64,000 nt of DNA from Palsa-504 sp963744005 (GCA_963744005.1 CAVURU010000004.1:1116001-1180000); one strand, 5' to 3'; counted from the first letter of the stretch, positions 10,123 to 19,640 are shown. Notes: a model not told the origin generated them from the letters alone. Program-made: numbers and translations.

Positions 10123-11004
10123 ATGGCCGGGCGGCTGATGCGGGACGGCGAGGACGTCTGCTTCGTGCCCCGGTTCGGCTTCGTGGCCGGGACCAGTTAC
10201 GCGGTCACGGCGGGCGGCGTGCCCGTCGCCGTCCTGGCCCGGCCCCGGGCCCCCCAGACCGCCGTCACCGAGGTCCTGGCCATCTACCCGACCGCGGCCG
10301 AGGTCCCGCGCAACCTGCTCCGGTTCTACGTCTGGTTCTCCGGGCCGATGAGCGAGGGCTTCGCCGCCCGGCACGTCCGCCTGGTCGAGGCGGCCGGCGG
10401 CGAGCCGCTGGCCGGGGCCCTGCTGCCCACCCCGGCCGAGCTGTGGAGCGGCGACCGCCGGCGCCTGACCCTGCTGCTCGACCCGGCCCGCATCAAGCGC
10501 GGCCTGGCCGCGCACCGGGAGGTCGGCTACCCGCTGCGCCGCGGCGAGACGTTCCGGCTGGAGGTCAACGCCGGCTTCGCCGACGCGGCGGGCCGCCCGC
10601 TGCGCCGCGCAGCCCGCCGCCAGTACGCGGTCGGGGCGGACGAGCGGCGGCTGGTCGACCCCGGCGCGTGGTCGCTGACCACCCCGGCCGCGGGCACCCG
10701 CCAGCCCCTCGAGGTCAGCTTCGGCCGGTCGCTGGACCACGGCCTGCTCGGCCGCTGCCTGCACGTCGCCGGGCCGGACGGGACCCCGGTGGACGGCCTG
10801 CTCGAGCCCGGCCCGCAGGAGCGGTCGTGGTGGCTGGACCCGCGCCGGCCCTGGGCGCCCGGCCCGCACCAGCTGATCGTCGATCCGGTCCTGGAGGACC
10901 TGGCCGGCAACTCGGTCAGCCACGTGTTCGACCGGGACCTGGCCCGGCCCGACGACAACCCCCGGCCGTCCCGGCCGGTCACCGTGTCCTTCAAGCCGCG
11001 CTGA
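10123..11004 (+). CDS. conserved uncharacterised Ig-like domain protein, start unresolved
   Basis: Function unknown. Segments FVPRFGFVAGTSYAV, LRFYVWFSGPMSEG, RLTLLLDPARIKRGL, PLEVSFGRSLDHGLL and LEDLAGNSV match a widespread family of SbsA/Big_5-type Ig-like proteins that travels with the propeller protein. The ATG at 10123 is the first in frame, but coding-like sequence continues upstream in the same frame to about 10006 (GAFWSLLDGADC...), with no ATG/GTG before the stop at 9940. The true N-terminus is therefore probably upstream, reached by a CTG start or, more likely, through a frameshift in the G/C run at 9960-10010 from the GTG at 9956. Probably an operon with the gene at 8831. Confidence 0.7.
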   Translation: MAGRLMRDGEDVCFVPRFGFVAGTSYAVTAGGVPVAVLARPRAPQTAVTEVLAIYPTAAEVPRNLLRFYVWFSGPMSEGFAARHVRLVEAAGGEPLAGALLPTPAELWSGDRRRLTLLLDPARIKRGLAAHREVGYPLRRGETFRLEVNAGFADAAGRPLRRAARRQYAVGADERRLVDPGAWSLTTPAAGTRQPLEVSFGRSLDHGLLGRCLHVAGPDGTPVDGLLEPGPQERSWWLDPRRPWAPGPHQLIVDPVLEDLAGNSVSHVFDRDLARPDDNPRPSRPVTVSFKPR

Positions 11005-11008
11005 CCGC

Positions 11009-11029
11009 TCGCCTGGCGTCGCCGGGCGA
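11009..11029 (+). terminator. hairpin after the Ig-like gene
   Basis: TCGCCTGG (11009-11016) pairs with CCGGGCGA (11022-11029), one G-U pair, 5-nt loop, starting 5 nt after the stop codon at 11002-11004. No U-tract follows, as is common in actinobacteria. Terminator role inferred. Confidence 0.35.
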
Positions 11030-11090
11030 CCCGCGGCCGCTGACCGGGGCTACCGGCGGGCGGGCGGTCGGGACTACACGCGGGCGGCCG

Positions 11091-11297
11091 TCACCGGACG
11101 ATGCGCAGGGCCAGCTGCGGGGGACAGCCCCGGCGGACCAGCGCGGCGATCTGATGCCAGTCGACGGCGTCCGCGGCGTCCTCGGCCAGCGGCCGGGGGA
11201 TGCCCAGCCGGGTGAGCTGGACCGCGCGCCAGTCGTGCACGACGCTGGCCTCGTCGTCGATGGCTTCGTGGTTGGCAACCGTCCGCGTTGGCTCCAT
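11091..11297 (-). CDS. small conserved actinobacterial protein
   Basis: 68 residues, function unknown. The pattern VVHDWR..QLTRLGIP...AE..AD.VDWHQIA.LV.RGCPP.LALRIV is one I recognise as a recurring short hypothetical protein in actinobacteria. ATG 11297 has AAGGGA 6 nt upstream. Single gene, convergent with the Ig-like gene, divergent from the MarR gene. High content of conserved W, H, C and R residues in a short chain suggests a compact domain. Confidence 0.8.
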   Translation of the reverse strand: MEPTRTVANHEAIDDEASVVHDWRAVQLTRLGIPRPLAEDAADAVDWHQIAALVRRGCPPQLALRIVR

Positions 11298-11459
11298 CGT
11301 TTGTCCCTTCGGCCCCGCCGGTGCGGCACCTACGGGTTGCGGCCCGCCCGATAGGGCGCGCCGCAGCGGGAGCTCCGCCGACGGCCCAGCCGATCTGCAG
11401 GCACTGGTCGCCTGCCCGGTCGGCTCGATGAGATCTTCTGGAAAAACGTTATCCAGTAA

Positions 11460-11511
11460 TTAGCTCGCGAGCAAACTTCTTGCGCGTGATCCTTTCCCGT
11501 ATAGTGTGACG
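11460..11511 (+). promoter_or_regulatory. MarR gene promoter with dyad operator, leaderless
   Basis: A -35 TTCTTG (11477-11482), 17-bp spacer and -10 TATAGT (11500-11505) lead to a transcription start at about 11512, which is the A of the ATG: a leaderless mRNA. Directly upstream TTAGCTCGCGAGCAAA (11460-11475) is a near-perfect dyad with a 10-bp perfect core GCTCGCGAGC, abutting the -35. It is the obvious candidate operator for the MarR protein itself. Confidence 0.7.
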
Positions 11512-12027
11512 ATGACCACGCCAGCCCCAGGCTTCCCGTGGCCCGGGCCCACGCCGGGTGATCCCGAGCCGGATCATCCAGGCCAGGGCCCCGTGACCGG
11601 CGAGCTGCTCGATGCCTGGGCCAGCGTCATGGCCGGCTACACCCGCGTGACCCGGGTCCTGACCGAGAAGATCGAGCAGGAGACCAGCCTTCCCGCGCCG
11701 TCCTTCTTCGTCCTGCTCTGGCTGCTGCGCAGCGGGCAGGCCGCCGTGCCGCTCAGCACGCTGGCCCGCCAGGTCGCGTTCTCCAGCGGCGGTTTCACCA
11801 AGGTGGCCGACCGCCTGGAGGACGCCGGGCTGATCCAGCGGCAGCCCTGCCCGCACGACCGGCGGGTCACCAACGCGGTCCTCACCCCGGCCGGCCGGGC
11901 TCAGGCCGAGCGGGCCGCCGCGGTCTACTGCGCCGGGCTGCACGAGCTCGTGCTGCAGCACCTGGGCTCCGACGGCCTGCTCGAGATGGCGGGCCAGATG
12001 AGCCTGCTCGCCGGCCAGCCTCAGTAG
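11512..12027 (+). CDS. MarR family transcriptional regulator
   Basis: About 171 residues. A proline-rich N-terminus (about 30 residues) precedes a winged-helix core: LARQVAFSSGGFTKVADRLEDAGLI is the recognition-helix region and PHDRRVTNAVLTPAGR the wing, both typical of MarR. Start: ATG 11512 fits the leaderless promoter; the GTG at 11506 falls inside the -10/+1 interval and cannot be transcribed from it. Its 3' end overlaps the convergent kinase gene by 7 bp. Target genes other than itself unknown. Confidence 0.88.
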   Translation: MTTPAPGFPWPGPTPGDPEPDHPGQGPVTGELLDAWASVMAGYTRVTRVLTEKIEQETSLPAPSFFVLLWLLRSGQAAVPLSTLARQVAFSSGGFTKVADRLEDAGLIQRQPCPHDRRVTNAVLTPAGRAQAERAAAVYCAGLHELVLQHLGSDGLLEMAGQMSLLAGQPQ

Positions 12028-13010
12028 GCCCCGGTCGGCCGCAGCCGCATCCGGGCCGCCGCCACGTCGGCGCTCGCGGGCGGGTCGTTTCCCGCCCGCT
12101 CGCAGTTCACCGACGCGACCAGGATGGCGTCGTCCAGCGCCCCGGCCAGCTCGTCCTCGGGGCACCGGTCGAGCCCGGCCGGCGTGTGCCGGTCCCGCTC
12201 GACCAGGGCCGCGATGAGCCCGGCCGTGAAGGAGTCGCCCGCCCCGACCGTGTCGGCCACCGGCACCTCCAGGGCGGGCCGGGTGACCGACCAGCCCCGG
12301 GCGGTCAGCGCCGTGGCCCCGTCGGCCGCGCTGGTGATGACCACCGTGCTCGGGCCCAGCTCCACCCAGCGCCGGGCCACCTGGCCCGCGCTGTGGCCCG
12401 GATAAAGCCAGGTCACGTCGTCCGAGCTCGCCTTGACCAGGTGGGCCAGCCGCACCGCGCGCTCCACCACCTGCTGGCCGTGCCGGACGTCACCCAGCAA
12501 GCCGGGCCGGACGTTCGGGTCATAGCTGATCAGCACGTCGCCGCGGTCGCGCAGGCGCTGCGCGAGGCCGAGGATCTGTTCGTCTCCCGGCGGCGTCCAT
12601 GAGGCGATCGAGCCGAAGTGCAGCACCGCCGTCTGCTGCGGCGCGCGGGCCGTCTCCGGCGCCGTCCACTGCCAGTCGGCGGTGCCGTCGAAGTAGAAGT
12701 CGTAGCTGGCCCGGGCCGCCTCATCCAGCGACACCACGGCCAGCGTGGCCGGCTGGGCCGCCTGCGGGGCGGCCCGCAGGTCCACGCCCTCGGCCCGGGC
12801 GTGCTCGCGCAGGATACGGCCGAACGCCGTGCCGGCCAGCCGCGCCATCAGCGCCGGCCGCTGCCCGAGGCGGGCCAGGCCGACCGCCACGTTGTACGGG
12901 CTCCCGCCGGGCGCGGCCCGGAACGTCCCGGGCGGACCGGCCGGGAGGAGGTCGATGACCGCCTCGCCGATGACCGTGATGTCCGCCCGGGCACCGGGCC
13001 GCGATGCCAC
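12021..13010 (-). CDS. PfkB-family carbohydrate kinase (fructokinase-like)
   Basis: Ribokinase-fold sugar kinase of 329 residues. N-terminal GEAVIDLLP, substrate-binding GGSPYNVAVGLARLG (about 34-48), YDPNVRP (163-169) and the PfkB signature DTVGAGDSFTAGL (253-265) with catalytic Asp259 are all present. It is the last gene of the sugar ABC-transporter operon, 8 bp after the ATPase gene, so the imported sugar is likely phosphorylated here; a fructose or similar ketose is plausible but not shown. Confidence 0.9.
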   Translation of the reverse strand: MASRPGARADITVIGEAVIDLLPAGPPGTFRAAPGGSPYNVAVGLARLGQRPALMARLAGTAFGRILREHARAEGVDLRAAPQAAQPATLAVVSLDEAARASYDFYFDGTADWQWTAPETARAPQQTAVLHFGSIASWTPPGDEQILGLAQRLRDRGDVLISYDPNVRPGLLGDVRHGQQVVERAVRLAHLVKASSDDVTWLYPGHSAGQVARRWVELGPSTVVITSAADGATALTARGWSVTRPALEVPVADTVGAGDSFTAGLIAALVERDRHTPAGLDRCPEDELAGALDDAILVASVNCERAGNDPPASADVAAARMRLRPTGAY

Positions 13011-13018
13011 CGGGCCGG

Positions 13019-14176
<1,158 letters not shown>

Positions 14177-14182
14177 GCTGCA

Positions 14183-15028
14183 TCACCCCTTCACCGCGCC
14201 TGAGGTCAGGCCGGAGATCACGAACTTGCGGAAGATGAAGACCAGGATCCCGATGGGCAGGACCGCCACCACGCTGGCCGCGAAGATGGTCCCGAACGGG
14301 ACTTCCAGCGCGGTGCCGAAGGTCGAGATGCCGACCGGGATGGTCTTGTAGTTGTTGGCGATGTTGAAGGTCAGCGCCATCAGGAACTCGGTCCAGCAGG
14401 AGGTGAAGGTGAAGATAGCGGCCGTGAACATGCCGGGCAGGGCCATGGGCAGGATGATCGACCACAAGGTCCGGATCGGGCCGGCGCCGTCGATCCGGCC
14501 GGTTTCCTCCATCTCCTTCGGGATGCCGAGCATGTAGTTGCGCAGGATCCAGATGGCGAACGGCAGGAAGAACGCCGTGTACGGGATGACCAGGGCCTGG
14601 TAGGTGTTCAGCCAGCCCAGGTTCTTCAGCAGCGTGTAGAGCGGCGCGATCAGGGCGATCTCCGGGAACAGCGAGATCATCAGCAGCGTCACCATCATGG
14701 TGAACTTGCCCCGCATGGGCAGCCGGCCCAGGGCGTAGCCCGCCAGCGTGCCGAGGATGAGCACCAGCGCGGTGGCCACCAGCGTCACGATCAGCGAGTT
14801 ACGGAAGTAGGTGCCGAAGCCGTACTGCTTGAAGGCCTGCGAGTAGTTGGCCCCGCTGATCGGGTTCGGGAAGAGCTGCGGCGGGCTGTCGCCCATCGCC
14901 GAAGGCGTCTTGAAGCTGGAGACGATCAGCCAGTACAACGGGAGCGAGATGAACAGCACCACCAGGAACGCGGAGATGTTGACGCCGTTGATGACCCGGC
15001 GCCAGCCGGCCCGCTTTCGCTTTGCCAT
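14183..15028 (-). CDS. carbohydrate ABC transporter permease (MalG type)
   Basis: 281 residues with six hydrophobic segments and the cytoplasmic EAA loop EMEETGRIDGAGP followed by IILPMALPG, the ATPase docking site. Inner-membrane subunit, partner of the permease at 15028-15981, whose stop it overlaps by one base. MalG-type by its position and size. Confidence 0.93.
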   Translation of the reverse strand: MAKRKRAGWRRVINGVNISAFLVVLFISLPLYWLIVSSFKTPSAMGDSPPQLFPNPISGANYSQAFKQYGFGTYFRNSLIVTLVATALVLILGTLAGYALGRLPMRGKFTMMVTLLMISLFPEIALIAPLYTLLKNLGWLNTYQALVIPYTAFFLPFAIWILRNYMLGIPKEMEETGRIDGAGPIRTLWSIILPMALPGMFTAAIFTFTSCWTEFLMALTFNIANNYKTIPVGISTFGTALEVPFGTIFAASVVAVLPIGILVFIFRKFVISGLTSGAVKG

Positions 15029-15981
15029 CAGTTTCCCTCCCTTCCGACCTGGACCTTGAAGGCCCGTAGCGAGATGAGGCAGCCGAGCAGCACCAGCAGG
15101 GCGGTGGTGGTCGCCACCGCCGCGCCCGGCCCGAAGGACAGGTTCTGGAACATGGCCTTGTAGCCCAGGATGGCCAGCGACGTGGTCGCGGTTCCTGGGC
15201 CGCCGTTCGTCATGACGAACGGCAGGTCGAACAACCCGAAGGCCTGCAGCACCCGGAACAGCACGGCCAGCGCCAGCGTCGGCCGCAGCAGCGGGACGGT
15301 GATCCGCCAGAAGGTGGACCAGCCGGACGACCCGTCCACCTCGGCCGCCTCGTAGATGTCACCCGGCAGCATGACCAGGCCGGCCAGCACGATGATGGCC
15401 ACGAACGGGGTGGTCTTCCAGATGTCGGCCACCATCAGCCCGATAATGGCCGGGGTGCTGGTGCCCAGGATGTTGGGGTGCCCCAGGCCCACGCCGCCCA
15501 TGATGTAATCGGCGATGCCGTAGACCCCGTTGTAGATGTACAGCCAGAGCTCGGCGTTGATGACCGTGATCATCGACCAGGGCAGCAGCAGCAGGGCCAT
15601 CATCCAGCCGCGGCCTGCGGTCAGGCGCTGGAGCACCAGCGCGATCATCGTGCCCAGCACCAGCTCCACCAGGACGGTGATGAACGTGTAGACGATGGTG
15701 AAGATCAGTGCGTAATGCCATGTCCCGTTGCGCAGCACCAGCGAGTAGTTGCTGGTGGTGAAGCCGTTCAGTTTGATGCCGTTGCCTGTCACCGTCACGT
15801 TCGACAGGCTCATGATCACCGAGTAGACGATCGGGAAGATGGTGACCGCCGCCACGAAGATCAGGGCCGGAGCGGAGAAGGCCCAGCCCAGCCGGGCCAT
15901 CCGCTTGCGGTTGACGTCCGGGCGGCCGACTAGGGGCGCGGGCGACTGATCTTGGTCGGCGGTGCTAGTGATGGTGGTCAT
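15028..15981 (-). CDS. carbohydrate ABC transporter permease (MalF type)
   Basis: 317 residues. A hydrophilic N-terminus of about 30 residues precedes six membrane segments; the EAA loop reads EAAEVDGSSGW with ITVPLLRPT after it. It forms the channel with the MalG-type subunit. The gene follows the binding-protein gene after a 127-bp spacer holding a very stable hairpin (16052-16095), which probably lowers permease relative to binding-protein expression. Confidence 0.92.
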   Translation of the reverse strand: MTTITSTADQDQSPAPLVGRPDVNRKRMARLGWAFSAPALIFVAAVTIFPIVYSVIMSLSNVTVTGNGIKLNGFTTSNYSLVLRNGTWHYALIFTIVYTFITVLVELVLGTMIALVLQRLTAGRGWMMALLLLPWSMITVINAELWLYIYNGVYGIADYIMGGVGLGHPNILGTSTPAIIGLMVADIWKTTPFVAIIVLAGLVMLPGDIYEAAEVDGSSGWSTFWRITVPLLRPTLALAVLFRVLQAFGLFDLPFVMTNGGPGTATTSLAILGYKAMFQNLSFGPGAAVATTTALLVLLGCLISLRAFKVQVGREGN

Positions 15982-16051
15982 TGATCACCCCTTCGTGCCG
16001 GGTGGGAGTTCCCCGAGGCCAGCCCACAAAATGGTCGTAACACGGAAGGCC

Positions 16052-16095
16052 GCCCAGGGCCAGCAGGCGCGACGTGCCACCTGCTGGCCCTGGGC
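16052..16095 (-). promoter_or_regulatory. intercistronic 16-bp perfect hairpin
   Basis: GCCCAGGGCCAGCAGG (16052-16067) and its exact complement (16080-16095) flank a 12-nt loop. It lies in the operon mRNA between the stop of the binding-protein gene (16109) and the start of the permease (15981). No U-run follows. Such structures in sugar ABC operons protect the upstream message or partly terminate, giving excess binding protein; role inferred. Confidence 0.75.
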
Positions 16096-16108
16096 CTCGG
16101 CGATCCGG

Positions 16109-17503
16109 CTACAAGCCGCCTGCCGCGCTGGACAGCGCGGTGTTGGCGGCCGACTGGGCGGCCGACATGGCCGACTGCGGTGAGGTGGTACCCGCCAGCG
16201 CCGCGTTCACGTTCTGGTAGATCGCGGTGCTCAGCTGCGGGTAGTTCGGCGTGCCGGCCGGGCGCGGGACCAGCTTGGTCTTCGGCACGGTGGCCAGCAC
16301 CGGGTTAGCGGCGATGGTCGCGGGCGCGGACCGCACCGACTCGACGGTCGGGATGGACGAGGCGTACTTGACCAGGTCGTTCTGGGCCTGCGCGGTGGCC
16401 ATGAACTGGATGAAGGTCAGGTCAGCCGCGACGTTCTTGCTGTGCGGGTTGATGTACAGGTTCCAGCCGCCGATGTTGGAGTAGCCGGGAGCGGTCTGGC
16501 CCTGGAAGGTCGGCAGCGGGGCCACGCCCACCTTGCCCACCGTCTTGGAGCCGGCGGTCTGGGAGTCGGCGTAGGCGTAGTCCCAGTTGCGCAGGAACGC
16601 GGCCTGCCCGGAGGAGAACGTGGACATGGCCTGCGCCTCCTGGAAGGTGGTCACGGCCGCCGGGCTGACGCCGCTGGTCACCAGCGAGCGCATGAAGGTG
16701 GTGGCCTTGACCGCGGCCGCGGAGTTCAGGTTGGCCTGGGTGTAGCCGCTGTTGGTCGCGGTACCTCCCGCATCCGTCAGGAACTCCATGTAGTTGCAGG
16801 TCAGGCCCTCATATGAGGCGCCCTGCCAGACGTAGCCGTACTTGACCAGTCCGGCCTTCTGCAGCTGCTCCGACTCGCTCATCAGCTGCTCCCAGGTGGT
16901 GGGAACGGCCAGGTGCTCCTGGGCCAGCAGGTCCTTGCGGTAGTACAGGAAGCCCTGGTCCTCGAACAGCGGCGAGCCGTAGACCTTGCCCTGGTAGGTG
17001 GCCCCGGTGACCAGGCCCGGCGCGAACTGCGACCAGTAGCTGGACGGCAGGTAGTCCGACAGCGGCACCACCAGCTGGTGCGCGCCGAACTGGGCGGGCC
17101 AGATCACGTCGCCCATGAACACGTCCGGGGTGGCCGAGCCGCCCGAGATGTCCGTGGCCAGCGTGGCCCGGTTGGTGTCGGTGTTGGTCGGCGCCGAGGT
17201 CAGGCTGACCTTGATGTTCGGGTATTTCGCCTCGAAGTCCTTGATCAGGACCTGTCGGACATCGGTACCGCTGGTGTTGATCGGGCTGGCCCACCAGTTG
17301 ATGGTGCCCGAGGTGGCGTTGCCCGGCGCCGAGGAGGTGCCCCCGGCCGGGGCCGAGCTGCTGCCGCCGCCGGCGGCGCTGCTGCTGCTCCCGCTGCTGC
17401 TGCAGCCGGCCGCCGCCAGTGCCCCGACGGCCACCAGGGCACCGAGCTGCCAGGTCCTCTTGGCGCGTCTTCCCGTGAATCTGCGCGTGCGTGCGCTTGC
17501 CAT
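16109..17503 (-). CDS. sugar ABC transporter solute-binding lipoprotein 1
   Basis: About 464 residues. Basic N-terminus, hydrophobic stretch and lipobox AAAGC make it a lipoprotein anchored outside the membrane, followed by a Ser/Gly/Ala linker and an SBP_bac_1 domain (INWWASP, DVFMGDVIWPAQF, YRKDLL, FLRNWDYA, GGWNLYINP). Start ATG 17503 has GGGAGG about 5 nt upstream, better than the GTG at 17515. A second binding protein precedes it in the same operon. Confidence 0.92.
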   Translation of the reverse strand: MASARTRRFTGRRAKRTWQLGALVAVGALAAAGCSSSGSSSSAAGGGSSSAPAGGTSSAPGNATSGTINWWASPINTSGTDVRQVLIKDFEAKYPNIKVSLTSAPTNTDTNRATLATDISGGSATPDVFMGDVIWPAQFGAHQLVVPLSDYLPSSYWSQFAPGLVTGATYQGKVYGSPLFEDQGFLYYRKDLLAQEHLAVPTTWEQLMSESEQLQKAGLVKYGYVWQGASYEGLTCNYMEFLTDAGGTATNSGYTQANLNSAAAVKATTFMRSLVTSGVSPAAVTTFQEAQAMSTFSSGQAAFLRNWDYAYADSQTAGSKTVGKVGVAPLPTFQGQTAPGYSNIGGWNLYINPHSKNVAADLTFIQFMATAQAQNDLVKYASSIPTVESVRSAPATIAANPVLATVPKTKLVPRPAGTPNYPQLSTAIYQNVNAALAGTTSPQSAMSAAQSAANTALSSAAGGL

Positions 17504-17594
17504 GCGTCCTCCCACTAGGAGTAGTCGGTCGATAACTTTATGTAATTGACTGCGTGGTCTCTCGCGCGGGGGTCTTCCGGGCTACTCCGGGCCT

Positions 17595-17619
17595 GCTGAC
17601 CGGCCCCCGTACGGTCAGC
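17595..17619 (-). promoter_or_regulatory. intercistronic hairpin between the two binding-protein genes
   Basis: GCTGACCG (17595-17602) pairs perfectly with CGGTCAGC (17612-17619) over a 9-nt loop, in the 162-bp gap after the first binding-protein gene. No U-run. The stretch 17520-17550 nearby is unusually AT-rich (TAACTTTATGTAATT) and could hold a secondary promoter for the second binding protein. Confidence 0.5.
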
Positions 17620-17665
17620 CCGGCTCGCCCTCGCCGTGCGCCTCCTGACGGCGACGGGCCGCCCG

Positions 17666-18943
17666 CTAGCCGTCGCGGATGATCTGGGTCAGCTGGCCGG
17701 CCATGTCCGTCAGGGCCTGCTGAGGTTGTTTCTGGCGGGTCAGGGCCTCGTACACCGCGCTGGAGATGGCCAGGCTGGCCTGGTCGTAGTTGGTGATCGC
17801 CGGGCGCGGCTGGGCGGAGTTGATGGCCTGCTCCAGCACCGGAAGGTACGGATAGCGCTGCCACAGGCTCTGGTCGGTGTAGAGCTTGGTCCAGACCGGC
17901 GGGAACGACCCCTGCTCGAACATCTGCAGCTCGTTGGCCTCGTCGGTCATGTACTTGATGAAGCTCAGCGCGGTCTGCTGGTGCTGGGAGAAGGCGCTGA
18001 TGGCCAGGTTGGCCCCGCCCAGGGTGCCGGAGCTGGTGCCGCCCGGGCCAGGCAGCGGCGCGATCCCGACCTTCCCGTACACCTTGTTGTCCGGGCCGGC
18101 CACCGACAGCGCCGCGGCCACGTCGGGCCAGTTGTCCAGGAACAGGAACTGGCCGTTCTCGAACGCGGCCTGCGAGGACTCCTCCTCGTAGCTGAGGGCG
18201 ACCTGGGGTATCCAGCCCTGCTTGAACCCGTTGACCAGGAAGTTCAGCCCGGCCAGGGCCTGCGGCGAGTTCACCGTGACCTTGGTGCCCTCGGCGGACA
18301 GGATCGATCCTCCGGCCGACTGCACCGCCGTGGCGAAGTTGACCGTCAGGCCCTCGTACGGGGCGAAGGTGCCGGCGTACCCGGACAGCCCGTACTTCGG
18401 CGCCACCGTCGTGGCCTGCTGCTCGAGCTGGGCCCACGTCCTGGGCGGCTGCTGGCCTGCCCGGGCCAGGATGTCTTTGCGGTAGTAGAGCAGGTCCACG
18501 TTGCTGTAGTCGGGCACGGCGTACAGCCGCCCCTGGTACATGGCCGTCGCGACGGCGGGCTTGAGGAAGTCGCCCAGCGGGAACTGGGTTTGCGGCAGCG
18601 GGATGATCCAGCCGTTGGAGGCGAACTCCGCGGTCCAGATGACGTCCATGTCGATGACGTCGTACAGGTCACTCTTGGCCTGCAGGTTCGCGACGAGCTG
18701 GGCGAGCTGGTCGTTGGAGGCTTCCGGGAGCAGCAGCAGGGTGACCTTCTGGCCGGGGTTCGCCTTGTTCCAGCCCGTGATCACGCCCTGCAGCCAGCCC
18801 GCGTTGTCCTTGCCGATGGCGAAGGTGATCGGGCCGATCCCGTTGGTCGACGGCGCCGCTCCGCTGCCGCCGCCTGCCGCGCAGCCTGCGGTCAGGAAGA
18901 GTCCTGCAGCGATCACTGCGGTTCCGCGCAGCGTCCGCTTCAT
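17666..18943 (-). CDS. sugar ABC transporter solute-binding lipoprotein 2
   Basis: About 425 residues and the first gene of the operon. Signal peptide with lipobox LTAGC, then an SBP_bac_1 domain (IDMDVIWTAEFA, YRKDIL, FLFLDNWPDVA, GGANLAISAFSQH) colinear with the other binding protein, so the two are paralogues. ATG 18943 has AGGAGG 6 nt upstream; the ATG at 19000 has none and overlaps the promoter. Two binding proteins with one permease pair suggests two ligands or one abundant and one inducible receptor. Confidence 0.92.
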   Translation of the reverse strand: MKRTLRGTAVIAAGLFLTAGCAAGGGSGAAPSTNGIGPITFAIGKDNAGWLQGVITGWNKANPGQKVTLLLLPEASNDQLAQLVANLQAKSDLYDVIDMDVIWTAEFASNGWIIPLPQTQFPLGDFLKPAVATAMYQGRLYAVPDYSNVDLLYYRKDILARAGQQPPRTWAQLEQQATTVAPKYGLSGYAGTFAPYEGLTVNFATAVQSAGGSILSAEGTKVTVNSPQALAGLNFLVNGFKQGWIPQVALSYEEESSQAAFENGQFLFLDNWPDVAAALSVAGPDNKVYGKVGIAPLPGPGGTSSGTLGGANLAISAFSQHQQTALSFIKYMTDEANELQMFEQGSFPPVWTKLYTDQSLWQRYPYLPVLEQAINSAQPRPAITNYDQASLAISSAVYEALTRQKQPQQALTDMAGQLTQIIRDG

Positions 18944-18983
18944 GCAGGCCTCCTGTAGAACCCCACAACCCTGTAGAATTCGT

Positions 18984-19020
18984 ACATGCATGTTATGCAC
19001 GCGTGTTAATTAAATGTCAA
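18984..19020 (-). promoter_or_regulatory. strong promoter of the sugar operon with a palindrome at the start site
   Basis: On the minus strand the consensus -35 TTGACA (19015-19020) is followed by a 17-bp spacer and -10 CATAAC (18992-18997). ACATGCATGT, a perfect 10-bp palindrome at 18984-18993, overlaps the -10 end and start site, and CACGCGTG (18998-19005) lies in the spacer. Together they look like a repressor-controlled housekeeping promoter. The region is markedly more AT-rich than its surroundings. Confidence 0.7.
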
Positions 19021-19133
19021 CGGGCCTTTGGTAACGACTCCGACATGTTCGGCGCGGTAACCGCGTTGCTTGCCGGTAAACGGCGTGTTAAACCCAGGGA
19101 ACGGGCCAGGGGGCCCATGGAGGTGACCGGACC

Positions 19134-19640
19134 GTGCGGCTGCCGCTGCTAGCGCTCCTGGCCAAGGAGCCCGCCCACGGCTACGAGCTGAAGATGGCCC
19201 TGGAGCAGACCTTCGGCCAGGCCTACCCCTCGCCCAACATCGGCCAGATCTACGTCACCCTCAAGCGCCTCGAGCAGGACGGCCTGGTCCGCAGCGAGGA
19301 CGTGGAGCAGGCCACCCGGCCCAACAAGCGCGTCTACGAGCTGACCCCGGCCGGCCGCGAGGCGCTGGACGCCTGGGTCGAGGAGCCGAGCGACGGCCCC
19401 CGGGTCCGCGACGAGTTCTTCATCAAGCTGATCCTGGCCCCGATGGCGGGCCTGGCCGACCGGATGGAGCTCATGAACTCCCAGCGCCGTCACTATCTGG
19501 GCATAATGCGTAATCTGATCGCACTGCAGGCCGAGACCCACCCCGCCGACACCACAGCCCGGCTCCTGATCGAGGGCGCCGTCCTGCACCTGCAGGCCGA
19601 TCTCGACTGGCTCCAGCGATGCCAGGAGGAACTCGTGTGA
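19134..19640 (+). CDS. PadR family transcriptional regulator
   Basis: 168 residues: winged-helix PadR domain (LLALLAKEPAHGYELK at the N-terminus, NIGQIYVTLKRLEQDGLV recognition region, RVYELTPAGREAL wing) and a C-terminal Vir-like helical dimerisation domain. GTG start with GGAGGTG about 9 nt upstream. Its stop overlaps the start of the ABC ATPase gene (GTGA), so it is cotranscribed with and probably represses the exporter that follows. Confidence 0.9.
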   Translation: MRLPLLALLAKEPAHGYELKMALEQTFGQAYPSPNIGQIYVTLKRLEQDGLVRSEDVEQATRPNKRVYELTPAGREALDAWVEEPSDGPRVRDEFFIKLILAPMAGLADRMELMNSQRRHYLGIMRNLIALQAETHPADTTARLLIEGAVLHLQADLDWLQRCQEELV

